A stretch of 64,000 nucleotides of DNA from Ilumatobacteraceae bacterium (GTDB lineage Bacteria; Actinomycetota; Acidimicrobiia; Acidimicrobiales; Ilumatobacteraceae): positions 46,584 through 110,583 of the forward strand of contig JAOBWK010000035.1 of the NCBI GenBank assembly GCA_025463305.1, read 5' to 3'. The notes under the pieces are model-generated. The model was given only the letters and a program-made list of their open reading frames with translations. It was not told where the DNA came from and ran no database searches. The number at the start of each line of letters is the position of its first letter. Within the stretch, counting starts at the first letter, position 1. A program made the position numbers and the translations under genes. Shown one piece after another: positions 48,342 to 57,430 of this stretch.

Positions 48342-48367
48342 CGTTCCGCGCCCGCGCGTGCGGAACG
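48342..48367. terminator. Hairpin CGTTCCGC/GCGGAACG
   Basis: Perfect 8-bp stem with a 10-nt loop, 125 nt after the dehydrogenase stop. No U tract; possible terminator for the importer operon. Confidence 0.35.
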
Positions 48368-48503
48368 CGCCAGATGCATCCGACACGCAGACGGACTGAC
48401 CTGACCGTGGCCGCCGGAGCCATCACGAACGCGAGCGTCGCTCCGCAGTGCAGGGGTTGCGCGACGTTCAAGGGGACGAAACAGCTCGTTCACACGGTCC
48501 CCG

Positions 48504-48509
48504 TACCGT
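48504..48509 (+). promoter_or_regulatory. -10 box of acetamidase operon
   Basis: TACCGT, 7 nt before ATG 48517, leaderless type. Confidence 0.45.
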
Positions 48510-48516
48510 GCAGCGC

Positions 48517-49590
48517 ATGGCCCTCGACATCACCGCCGGCGTTGCGCCTCGCTCGGCCGGAACACACTATCGACTGGTCGCCACACCCGACACCGTGTTC
48601 TGGGGTTACCTCGACCGGGACGAACCGCCGCGGCTGACGGTGCGCAGCGGGGACACGATCGAGGTCGAGGCGATCACCCACCACGCCGGCGACGCGCCGG
48701 ACCTGCTGATGGACGATGGCATCCGGGCGATCTGGGCGGGCATCACCGAGGGGGTACGCGGGCCGGGGGTGCACATCATGACCGGGCCGATCGCGGTCGA
48801 GGGCGCCGAGGTCGGCGACACGTTGGTGGTGCGCATCCTCGACATGCACCCCCGGCTGCCGCACGGCTCGAACTGCGCGGCGAACTGGGGCCTGCTCTAC
48901 GACACGTTCGGCAAGGAGCGGATCACCATCTACGGGCTCGACGAGATCGGCCCGGACTTCTGCGCCCATGCCCATCCGGAGTTCGCCTTCGACTTCACGG
49001 CCCGCGCGCTCTACGACACCCCCGGGGTCATCAGCGAGCCGGATCCGGCCGCCCGCCAACCGTTCAGCCGGCCGGTCACCGTGCCGGTGCGACCGCACTT
49101 CGGCGTGATGGGCGTCGCTCCGGCCGAGTCCGGCAAGCTGTCGTCGATCCCGCCGGGCGTGTTCGGTGGCAACGTCGACAACTGGCGGGTCGGGCCGGGC
49201 GCGACGATGTGCTACCCGGTGTTCGTTCCCGGTGGGAACCTCTACGTGGGTGATCCGCACTTCGCGCAGGGCGACGGCGAGATCTGCGGCACGGCCATCG
49301 AGGCATCGCTCACCGCGACGATCCAGGTGTCGGTGCTGAAGGGCCTCGGCAACACCTCGCCGCTGCTCGAGACCGACACTCACTGGTACACCCACGGCTT
49401 CGGTGACGACCTCGACGAGGCGATGCGGATGGCGGCCGAGCAGATGCTGTGGCTGATGCAGACCCACCTCGGGCTGAGCGCCGACGACGCGTACTCGCTG
49501 TCGTCGGTGGCGATGGACCTCGGCGTGACCCAGGTGGTCGATGCCCGCCTCGGCTGCCACGCCGGCATCGCCAGAGGGATCTTCGGATGA
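48517..49590 (+). CDS. Acetamidase/formamidase family amidohydrolase
   Basis: 357 residues, FmdA/AmdA family, which hydrolyse formamide, acetamide or related short amides to acid and ammonia. Seen: AITHHAGDAPDLLMDDG, GPGVHIMTGPIAVEGAEVGD, NCAANWG, IPPGVFGGNVDN and the C-terminal VAMDLGVTQVVDARLGCHAG. Start ATG 48517 rather than the longer frame. The stop overlaps the Rieske oxygenase start (ATGA), so the amide is probably an intermediate in the same pathway. Confidence 0.9.
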   Translation: MALDITAGVAPRSAGTHYRLVATPDTVFWGYLDRDEPPRLTVRSGDTIEVEAITHHAGDAPDLLMDDGIRAIWAGITEGVRGPGVHIMTGPIAVEGAEVGDTLVVRILDMHPRLPHGSNCAANWGLLYDTFGKERITIYGLDEIGPDFCAHAHPEFAFDFTARALYDTPGVISEPDPAARQPFSRPVTVPVRPHFGVMGVAPAESGKLSSIPPGVFGGNVDNWRVGPGATMCYPVFVPGGNLYVGDPHFAQGDGEICGTAIEASLTATIQVSVLKGLGNTSPLLETDTHWYTHGFGDDLDEAMRMAAEQMLWLMQTHLGLSADDAYSLSSVAMDLGVTQVVDARLGCHAGIARGIFG

Positions 49591-50765
49591 GCATCCTCAC
49601 CGACGAGCTGCTGACGTCGTTCGACGGCTCGGTGCGCGACGTGTCGACGGCGATCACGATGCCACCGGCGATCTACACCGAGCCCGAGTTCCTCGCCTTC
49701 GAACGCGACGCGCTGTTCGCCCACGAGTGGCTCTGCGTCGGCCGGGCGAGCCGGATCCCGAACGTCGGCGACCACTTCACGGCCACGGTCAACAACGAGC
49801 AGATCATCGTCTCCCGCGCGAAGGACGAAACGATCCACGCGTTCTCGGCGATCTGCCAGCACCGCGGCATGCAGGTGGTGGAGGGCGACGGCAACTGCAG
49901 CAAGTTCACGTGCCCGTACCACCTCTGGAGCTACGACCTCACCGGTCGCCTGCTCGGCGCGCCGGCGATGGAGCGCACCGTCGGGTTCGAGCGCAAGGAC
50001 TTCCCGCTGCCGGCCCTGAAGGTCGAGCTGTGGCAGGGGTTCGTGTTCGTGCACTTCGATCCCGATGCGGCACCGCTGGCGCCGACGCTGGAGTCGTACG
50101 CGCCGTACCTCGCCAACTACGACCTCGAGACGGCGGTGTGCCCGGGCACGTTCACGCTCACCGACCTCCCGTGGAACTGGAAGGTGATGTTCGAGAACTT
50201 CAACGACGGCTACCACGCGAACAAGCTGCACCACACGATCCAGGACTTCTGCCCGAGCGAGCTCGCCGCGTTCCCGGTGCCGTACAGCGAGTCGTCGAAC
50301 GTGATGTTCCGCACCAACGGCTACACCCACATCGACGGGGGGTTCAACGCCACCACCAAGGCGCTGATGCCGATCTTCCCCAAGCTCACCGAGGAGGAGC
50401 GCTGGCGGTCGACGTTCGCGCTGATGCCGCCGTCGCTGTGCTTCGGGACCGCGCCGGATCAGGCGTTCTTCTTCATCGTCCGCCCGAAGACGGCCGACAC
50501 GATCGACGTCGAGATCGGCTACCTGTTCGATCCGTCGGCCCTCGAGCACCCGATGTTCGATCACCTGTTCTCGATCAGCGACGCCGGCGTGCAGGTGTTC
50601 GTCGCCCAGGACCAGGACGCCACCACGAAGGTGCAGCGCGGCATGCACAGCCGGTTCGCCGCTCGCGGTCGCTACTCCTGGCAGGAGGAGACGCACGTCC
50701 AGTTCAACCGCTGGCTGGTGGACCGGTACCGACGACATTGGCCGGTGTGCAAGAGTTCCGTGTGA
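49587..50765 (+). CDS. Rieske ring-hydroxylating oxygenase, alpha subunit
   Basis: 392 residues. N-terminal Rieske domain with CQHRGM and CPYHLWSY ligands; the catalytic domain has the mononuclear iron motif ENFNDGYHANKLHH with the bridging Asp. Such enzymes hydroxylate aromatic rings or demethylate methylamines using electrons from a reductase not encoded here. It is coupled on both sides, to the acetamidase gene and to the RraA-like gene. The substrate cannot be read from sequence. Confidence 0.9.
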   Translation: MSILTDELLTSFDGSVRDVSTAITMPPAIYTEPEFLAFERDALFAHEWLCVGRASRIPNVGDHFTATVNNEQIIVSRAKDETIHAFSAICQHRGMQVVEGDGNCSKFTCPYHLWSYDLTGRLLGAPAMERTVGFERKDFPLPALKVELWQGFVFVHFDPDAAPLAPTLESYAPYLANYDLETAVCPGTFTLTDLPWNWKVMFENFNDGYHANKLHHTIQDFCPSELAAFPVPYSESSNVMFRTNGYTHIDGGFNATTKALMPIFPKLTEEERWRSTFALMPPSLCFGTAPDQAFFFIVRPKTADTIDVEIGYLFDPSALEHPMFDHLFSISDAGVQVFVAQDQDATTKVQRGMHSRFAARGRYSWQEETHVQFNRWLVDRYRRHWPVCKSSV

Positions 50766-51409
50766 CCCGCCAGCTGATCGCCCCGGTTTCCGCCGTCGCC
50801 GATGTCCTCCAGCTGTGGGAGCTCGACGGCTGGCTGACGCCGCCGCTGTCGCCCGTGGTGCCGGCCAGGCAGACGGTCATCGGCAAGGTCGTCACGATCA
50901 CGATCGTCTCGTCACCCACCGGTCCCGGCCTCGGCCCGGTGTACTCGATGCTCTCTCGTGACCTGTCCGGGCGCTTCGTCGTGCTCGGTGGCGGGATGAG
51001 CGTCGCCGGTGCGGTGTGGGGCGGGATCATGTCGACGGCTGCGCACCTCAACGACGCGACGGGCGTGCTCGTCGACGGCATCGCCCGCGACGTGCCGGAG
51101 ATGACGGCGGTCGGCCTGCCGGTGTACGCCACCGAATCGTGCGTCGTCGGCCCGAACGGCACCGCGCACGTGGTGGAGGTCGGCGGCGCGGTGGCCATCG
51201 GTGGCGTCATCATCGATCCCCAGGACTCGATCGTCGCCGATTCGTCGGGCTGCGTGCGGATCCCCTACGACCACCTCGACGACGTGCTCGCCGCGGCGGA
51301 ACTGTACGCCGACGCCGAACAGCGCGTGTTGCAGGCGCTGCGCGACGGCGAGTCGCTGACCAGCGCCCACGCGATCAGGAAGGCGGTCGTCGAGCAGCTT
51401 CGTCGCTGA
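50762..51409 (+). CDS. RraA/HMG-aldolase-like protein
   Basis: 215 residues from GTG 50762 (GTGA overlap with the oxygenase stop). The RraA fold is shared by 4-hydroxy-4-methyl-2-oxoglutarate aldolase/oxaloacetate decarboxylase and by the RNase E inhibitor RraA. The catalytic-type motif GVLVDGIARDVPEM (Arg and Asp present) and the closing IDPQDSIVADSSGCVRIP suggest a functional class II lyase rather than a regulator. In this operon it could cleave a ring-opened keto acid (inference). GTG 50747 is a possible alternative start. Confidence 0.83.
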   Translation: MTRQLIAPVSAVADVLQLWELDGWLTPPLSPVVPARQTVIGKVVTITIVSSPTGPGLGPVYSMLSRDLSGRFVVLGGGMSVAGAVWGGIMSTAAHLNDATGVLVDGIARDVPEMTAVGLPVYATESCVVGPNGTAHVVEVGGAVAIGGVIIDPQDSIVADSSGCVRIPYDHLDDVLAAAELYADAEQRVLQALRDGESLTSAHAIRKAVVEQLRR

Positions 51410-51412
51410 GCC

Positions 51413-51457
51413 ACGCCGCGCTCCGCGAGAATTCCGGAGAAATCCGTGGCGCGGCGT
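51413..51457. terminator. Nested hairpin after the RraA-like gene
   Basis: Outer stem ACGCCGCGC/GCGCGGCGT (9 bp) encloses an inner CTCCG/CGGAG stem, 4 nt after the stop. Good candidate terminator separating this operon from the DGPF/ECF pair. Confidence 0.5.
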
Positions 51458-51534
51458 CGATCGGCGGGAACCGCGTTCGTTGTGTTGGTGAGGATCGGCA
51501 ACGGGCCGACCCGCAGAAGCACCAGGAGAACCCC

Positions 51535-51888
51535 ATGGCCCAGTACCTGCTTTCCGTCCACGGCAATGAAGAGCTCTACGCGGCGGTCACGCCCGAGCGC
51601 CAGCAGCAGATGTTCACCGACGTCTCCGCGTTCAACGACGACATCACGGCCGCCGGCGCGTTCGTGTTCGCCGGCGGCCTCGAGCTGGCCAACACGGCGA
51701 CGGTGGTCGACGCCAGCTCGGGCGAGACGATCCTGACCGACGGGCCGTACCTGGAGACCAAGGAGCACATCGGCGGCTTCTGGGTCATCGACGTGCCCGA
51801 CCTCGACGCCGCGCTGGCATGGGCCGCGAAGGGCTCCGCCGCCTGCCAGGGCAAGGTCGAGGTCCGCCCGTTCCAGTCGAACGGGTGA
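51535..51888 (+). CDS. DGPF (YCII-related) domain protein
   Basis: 117 residues. The YCII-related fold is recognised by [13 protein letters not shown], the DGPF-type motif [20 protein letters not shown] and the closing VEVRPFQ. These small proteins are almost always encoded next to ECF42 sigma factors; their role is unclear. ATG 51535 has a CAGGAG Shine-Dalgarno. The stop overlaps the sigma factor start by 4 bp. Confidence 0.88.
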   Translation: MAQYLLSVHGNEELYAAVTPERQQQMFTDVSAFNDDITAAGAFVFAGGLELANTATVVDASSGETILTDGPYLETKEHIGGFWVIDVPDLDAALAWAAKGSAACQGKVEVRPFQSNG

Positions 51889-53091
51889 CCGACTCAGCGC
51901 AGCTCGGCGCCATCTTCCGCCAGGAGTCCGGGCGGTGCGTGGCGACCCTGGTCCGCATCTTCGGCGACATCGACATCGCCGAGGAAGCGGTCCAGGACGC
52001 CTTCATCGCCGCGACCGAGAAGTGGCCCTCGACCGGTGTTCCCCCGAACCCCGGCGCGTGGATCACGACGACCGCGAAGAACCGGGCGATCGACCGACTG
52101 CGCCGTGAGGCATCACGCGATGACCGCCACGCCCGAGCAGCGCTCCTCCACGAGCGCGACGAACCTCCCGAACCGGTCGGTCCCGTGAAGGACGACCGCC
52201 TCCGCCTGATCTTCACGTGCTGCCATCCGGCGCTCGCCACCAACGCCCAGATCGCGCTCACCCTGCGCCTGCTGGGTGGGCTCGAGACCGGCGAGATCGC
52301 GCGGGCGTTCCTCGTGCCCGAGGCGACGATGGCCCAGCGCATCGTGCGCGCCAAGCACAAGATCCGTGCCAACCACATCGCCTATCGCGTGCCGGACGAT
52401 CACGAGCTGCCCTCGCGGCTGCGTGCCGTGCTCACCGTCGTGTACCTCGTGTTCAACGAGGGCTACACGGCGACGGTGGGCGACCGCCTGGTGCGCGACG
52501 ACCTCTGCGTCGAGGCCATCCGCCTCGCCCGCCTGCTGGTGGAGCTGATGCCCGACGAGCCCGAGGCGGTCGGGCTCCTCGCCCTGCTGCTGTTGACCGC
52601 ATCGCGACGTCCGGCGCGCACCGCCGCGGATGGATCGATCGTGCTCCTCCAGGACCAGGACCGTTCGCTCTGGGACGGGGCGATGATCGCCGAAGGGCAG
52701 GACCTGGTGCGCGCGTGCATCCGCCGCGACCGACCCGGTCCGTTCCAGATCCAGGCGGCCATCAACGCCGTGCACAGCCACGCACCGACCACCGCCGCCA
52801 CGGACTGGGCCCAGATCCTGACGCTCTACGACCACCTGGCCGGGTTGACGCCGTCGGCCGTCGTGCTGCTCAACCGAGCGGTTGCGCTCGCCGAGGTCGA
52901 CGGCGCCGATGTGGCGCTGGCTGCCATCGCCGACCTCCCGCTCGACTCGTACCACCTGTACCACGCGACCCGTGGCGATCTCCTCGCCCGCGTCGGCCGC
53001 GACGCCGAGGCCGCGACAGCGTTCGAGCGCGCCGCGGCGCTCACCGACAACGACACCGAGCGAGCGTTCCTGCTCGGCCGCCGGGACGCGC

Positions 53092-53114
<23 letters not shown>
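51885..53114 (+). CDS. ECF42-type sigma factor with C-terminal helical-repeat domain
   Basis: 409 residues from GTG 51885. Sigma2 region at 10-75 ([40 protein letters not shown]) and sigma4 at about 110-165 ([20 protein letters not shown]) are followed by a 230-residue DUF6596/TPR-like extension with [12 protein letters not shown] and a helical tail. Fusion of this extension and the adjacent DGPF gene define group ECF42, which lacks an anti-sigma factor and is thought to be controlled by its own extension. Targets unknown; the DGPF gene is the usual one. Confidence 0.9.
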
Positions 53115-54071
<957 letters not shown>

Positions 54072-54072
<1 letters not shown>

Positions 54073-54464
54073 CAGACCAGTCCTGCCTGCTGTTGGAAGA
54101 CGAGGCTGTCCCAGTAGTCGGTGCGCTTCGCGATCAGCACCCCGTCGACGCGGAAGTGCATGACGCCGCGCACGGCGATGTCGCGGTCGTTGACGTGGGT
54201 GTGCAGGGTGTACGCCGCGTAGACGTTGTCGCCCGACGCGCCGATGTCCTCGACCTCGTAGCGCAGGCCCGGCATCGAGGCCAGGAAGCCGGGGACCCGG
54301 CGTGCGTACTCGGCCTTGCCCTCGCACCCCGAGCCGAGCGCCGCCGTGTGCTCGTTGACGAAATCGTCGGTGACCAGCGCGGTGACTGCGTCGGGATCGC
54401 CCGTTGCGAACGCAGCGAGGTACGCCGCGCAGACCTCGGACGGCGTCGCCGGCGCTGGGCTCAA
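54072..54464 (-). CDS. SnoaL-like polyketide-cyclase-fold protein
   Basis: 130 residues starting at TTG 54464 within the VOC stop (TTGA). NTF2-like fold with SEVCAAYLAAFATGDPDAVT, an acidic pocket region and DGVLIAKRTDYWDSL. SnoaL-like proteins catalyse aldol, hydrolysis or isomerisation steps, or only bind ligands. Sandwiched between VOC and AKR genes, so probably a pathway enzyme. Start codon uncertain. Confidence 0.8.
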
Positions 54465-54955
54465 CCCCAGACCTCCTGGGCCTTCGCGTAGACGCCCTGG
54501 TTGTGGGAGAACTCGATCATGTTGCCATCGGGGTCCTTCAGCGCGCAGATGTAGCCGATGGGCGCCGGCATGTCGGTGGGTGCCCAGGCCAGGCAGCCTT
54601 CGGCCTCACCCCGGCGGGCGATGTCCTCGACCTGCTCGCGGCTGGTGACCTCGAGACCGATGTGCGCGAACGGCGCCATCACCGGCTGCGGGCCCTTGTC
54701 GTGGTCGCGGTCGAAGCTGACGAGCACGAGGATGAACGGCTTGTCGCCCTGATCCGGATGGCCCATCCAGGCACCCTGGCCGTCGGCGTCCTTGCGGCGA
54801 TCGAGCAGCTCCAGCGGGGTGAACCGCTCGTACCAGCTGATGGTCGTGTCGATGTCGACGCACGGCAGCGCGATGTGCGTCCACCGCATCGTGGTGGGTC
54901 CGGTCGAGTACGCGGCTGCGGGTGCGTCGACGGCGCCGGGGAGCTGATCGTTCAT
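54461..54955 (-). CDS. VOC-family (glyoxalase/dioxygenase superfamily) protein
   Basis: 164 residues with paired beta-alpha-beta-beta-beta modules: RWTHIALPCVDIDTTISWYE, the metal His and later AHIGLEVTSREQVEDIA, ending with CALKDPDGNMIEFSHNQG, where Glu is the last metal ligand. Members isomerise, cleave rings or open epoxides on a metal. Transcribed first in the VOC-SnoaL-AKR run. Substrate unknown. Confidence 0.87.
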   Translation of the reverse strand: MNDQLPGAVDAPAAAYSTGPTTMRWTHIALPCVDIDTTISWYERFTPLELLDRRKDADGQGAWMGHPDQGDKPFILVLVSFDRDHDKGPQPVMAPFAHIGLEVTSREQVEDIARRGEAEGCLAWAPTDMPAPIGYICALKDPDGNMIEFSHNQGVYAKAQEVWG

Positions 54956-55016
54956 GGTTCACGCCTTCCTTGCATGACTCGACGCTAGACGATCATCGGC
55001 CGGGAACGACCGTGGT

Positions 55017-56384
55017 TCAGCCTCGTTGAGCGAGGAAGAAGTCACGTCGCGCCGTGGCCTCGGCGCGCAGCCCGTCGACGTCGACCGAGGTGCAGCGACC
55101 GTCGCTCACGACGTGGCGCCCGGCCACCAGCACGTCGCTGACGCTGCGCCCATCGGACGCCCAGATCAGCTGCAGCACGGGGTCGCTGCTCATCGGCACC
55201 CACTGCGGGCCGCTGGTGTCGTGGACCACGATGTCGGCCTGCTTGCCGACCTCGAGCGAGCCGATCGCGGCGTCCTTGCCGGTGGCCTCGGCGCCGCGGA
55301 CGGTGGCCAGTTCCAGCCCATGGTGGGCCGTGATCGAGAACGCGTCCATCGCCCGGTCGCGCTCCAAGCCGACGAACAGCGCGGCGGCACGGAGGATGTC
55401 GACCGCATCACCGGCGTTCTCCGCGTCGCAGCCCAGCGCGAGCCGGCCACCGCGGCGGAACAGGTCGCCGTGGCGGCCCGCGACGGTGACGCCCTGGGCG
55501 AGGCGCAGGTACGCCCACGGGCAGGCCGCGATCGCGGTCTCGGTGCGCAGGACGATGTCGACCTCGGCGTTGTCGAGGTGCACGCCGTGGGCCACCAGCA
55601 CGTGCCGCCCGAGCACGCCGAGATCGTCGAGGTGCACGAACGGTCGGCGGCCGGTGCGGTTCAGCGAGCTCACCGCGTCGCCGGCGTGCGGCGACATGTG
55701 GAACGTGATGCCGACGCCACGGTCGCGTGCCAGTGCTGAGGCGCGCGTGACGAGGTCGTCGCTCATCAGATCGTGGCCGACGAGCGTGACCCATGCCTCG
55801 ACCAGCCCACCGGCGGGCAGCACGTCGAGCATCGCCGTCTGTCGGGCCAGCACCTCGTCGGCGGGTGCCGCGAACGGGGCGTCGTCGATGTCCCAGCCCC
55901 ACTGGCCGAGCATCGCCCGCATGCCGGCGCGCCGCAGCGCCGTGGCGACGCGGTCGGGGTGGCCGACGGTGCCGGCCTCGACGGTGCAGGTGACGCCGTT
56001 CGACAGCGCCTCGGCGGCAGCGAGCGACGCCGACAGCTCGTCGTCGTCGCCCGTGTGCGCGCTGTGCACGGGCACCGCCCAGCCGTAGATCGCGTCCTGG
56101 GAATCGATCGCGTCGGGGATGCACGAGTGCACCAGCCGGTCGCCGGTGACGTGCTGGTGGGCGTTCACGTAGCCGGGCGTGACGAGCGAATCGGCACGGC
56201 CGACGATGGTCGTCGCCGGCCCGGTCGGTGCGACATCCGCGTACGCGCCGACCGCCGTGATGACGCCGCCCGCCACGACCACGGCGCCGTCGCTGATGAC
56301 GTCGCGAGCGGCGTTCATCGTGACGATCGTGCCGCGGACGATGGTGGTGGCGGGGGCAACGCTCGGGGTCTTCACCTTCGGCAT
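55017..56384 (-). CDS. TRZ/ATZ-type amidohydrolase (deaminase/hydrolase)
   Basis: 455 residues. Metal ligands of the amidohydrolase fold are all present: H-x-H in VNAHQHVTG, His in GITFHMSPHAGD, His in VAHGVHLDNAE and Asp in LALGCDAENAGDAVD. The family includes deaminases and chlorohydrolases acting on purines, pyrimidines and triazines, as well as imidazolone hydrolases. Starts 20 bp from the divergent Rieske gene, so regulation is probably shared. A nitrogen heterocycle as substrate is the likely role. Confidence 0.88.
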   Translation of the reverse strand: MPKVKTPSVAPATTIVRGTIVTMNAARDVISDGAVVVAGGVITAVGAYADVAPTGPATTIVGRADSLVTPGYVNAHQHVTGDRLVHSCIPDAIDSQDAIYGWAVPVHSAHTGDDDELSASLAAAEALSNGVTCTVEAGTVGHPDRVATALRRAGMRAMLGQWGWDIDDAPFAAPADEVLARQTAMLDVLPAGGLVEAWVTLVGHDLMSDDLVTRASALARDRGVGITFHMSPHAGDAVSSLNRTGRRPFVHLDDLGVLGRHVLVAHGVHLDNAEVDIVLRTETAIAACPWAYLRLAQGVTVAGRHGDLFRRGGRLALGCDAENAGDAVDILRAAALFVGLERDRAMDAFSITAHHGLELATVRGAEATGKDAAIGSLEVGKQADIVVHDTSGPQWVPMSSDPVLQLIWASDGRSVSDVLVAGRHVVSDGRCTSVDVDGLRAEATARRDFFLAQRG

Positions 56385-56390
56385 GATCGT

Positions 56391-56396
56391 TAGGCT
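56391..56396 (+). promoter_or_regulatory. -10 box of second Rieske oxygenase gene
   Basis: TAGGCT, 8 nt before ATG 56405, in a 20-bp divergent junction; the promoter must extend into the amidohydrolase coding region. Confidence 0.5.
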
Positions 56397-56404
56397 GCCA
56401 GACG

Positions 56405-57430
56405 ATGAACGAGATCCTCTGCGGGAACAGCGCTTTCGAGGGTGCGTGGTACGCCGTGGCGCGCAGTGTCGAGGTCGGCGCGACGCCGTCGCGGATCACC
56501 TTGCTGTCGCGCGACGTGGTGCTCTACCGCAGCGCGAGCGGTGCAGTCGTGGCCGCGCCCGATCGCTGCCCGCACCGCGAGGCGCCGCTGTCCAAGGGCA
56601 CGGTGCAGGCCGGATGCCTGGTCTGCCCGTACCACGGCTGGACGTTCGGCGACGACGGCCGCTGCGTCGACGTGCCGTCGGCGAACGATGGCGTGCCCCC
56701 GCCGCCCCGTGCCCACCTGCACACGTACCACGCCACCGAGCGGTACGGGCTGGTGTGGGTCTGCCTGGCCGACGAGCCGGCGGCGCCCATCCCGAACATC
56801 GCCCAGGAGCACGACCACACGTTCCGACGGATCAACACCGAGGTCGAGATCTGGCGCACCTCGGCCACCCGGATGGTCGACAACTTCCTCGACATCACCC
56901 ACTTCCCGTACGTGCACGTGGGCACGTTCGGGCGGGCGCAGGACACCAAGGCCCCGAAGATCGAGCTGGTCGCGCTCGACGACGACTGGTTCGGCTACGA
57001 GTACGAGGTCCTCGCCAACAACAGCGATCTCGGCACGCTCGCCAGCGGCCAGTCGAGCGGCGTCGTGGAGCGGGCGATGGCGACGGGCTTCAACCTGCCG
57101 TTCAGCGTGCGCAGCGACATCCACTACGGCACCGGTCTGTCGCACACCATCCTGCTGCTCAGCACGCCCATCGACGACGTCACGTCGTACTTCACCTTCG
57201 TGATCTGGCGCAACGACGACTTCTCCGTCTCCGCCGAAGAGGTCATCCGCTTCGACCTCGCGATCGGTGCCGAGGACAAGCGGATGCTGGAGATGCTCGA
57301 CGGCGTGCTGCCGCTCGACCAGACCACGCTCGTCAGCGTGCAGGCCGACAAGTGCTCGGTCGAGTGGCGGCGCCGGTTGATCGAGTGGATGAGCCGCCCG
57401 CCGGCGGTCTCGCTCGAACGCGCGGGCTGA
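56405..57430 (+). CDS. Rieske oxygenase, vanillate-demethylase/KshA-like
   Basis: 341 residues. Rieske ligands in RCPHREAPLSKG and CPYHGWTF; mononuclear iron ligands in DNFLDITHFPYVH. It lacks the beta-subunit interface of true dioxygenases and resembles single-subunit oxygenases that demethylate or hydroxylate. No reductase gene is nearby. Transcribed divergently from the amidohydrolase and convergent, with adjacent stops, with the HAL-like gene. Confidence 0.9.
   Translation: MNEILCGNSAFEGAWYAVARSVEVGATPSRITLLSRDVVLYRSASGAVVAAPDRCPHREAPLSKGTVQAGCLVCPYHGWTFGDDGRCVDVPSANDGVPPPPRAHLHTYHATERYGLVWVCLADEPAAPIPNIAQEHDHTFRRINTEVEIWRTSATRMVDNFLDITHFPYVHVGTFGRAQDTKAPKIELVALDDDWFGYEYEVLANNSDLGTLASGQSSGVVERAMATGFNLPFSVRSDIHYGTGLSHTILLLSTPIDDVTSYFTFVIWRNDDFSVSAEEVIRFDLAIGAEDKRMLEMLDGVLPLDQTTLVSVQADKCSVEWRRRLIEWMSRPPAVSLERAG

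Larger units (their letters stand above)
48218..48516. other. 299-bp intergenic region
   Basis: No convincing gene. It contains an 8-bp hairpin at 48342-48367, several CG-rich short repeats and, at its end, the -10 box of the acetamidase gene. A frame open back to 48448 before the amidase start is not supported by any signal. Confidence 0.6.
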
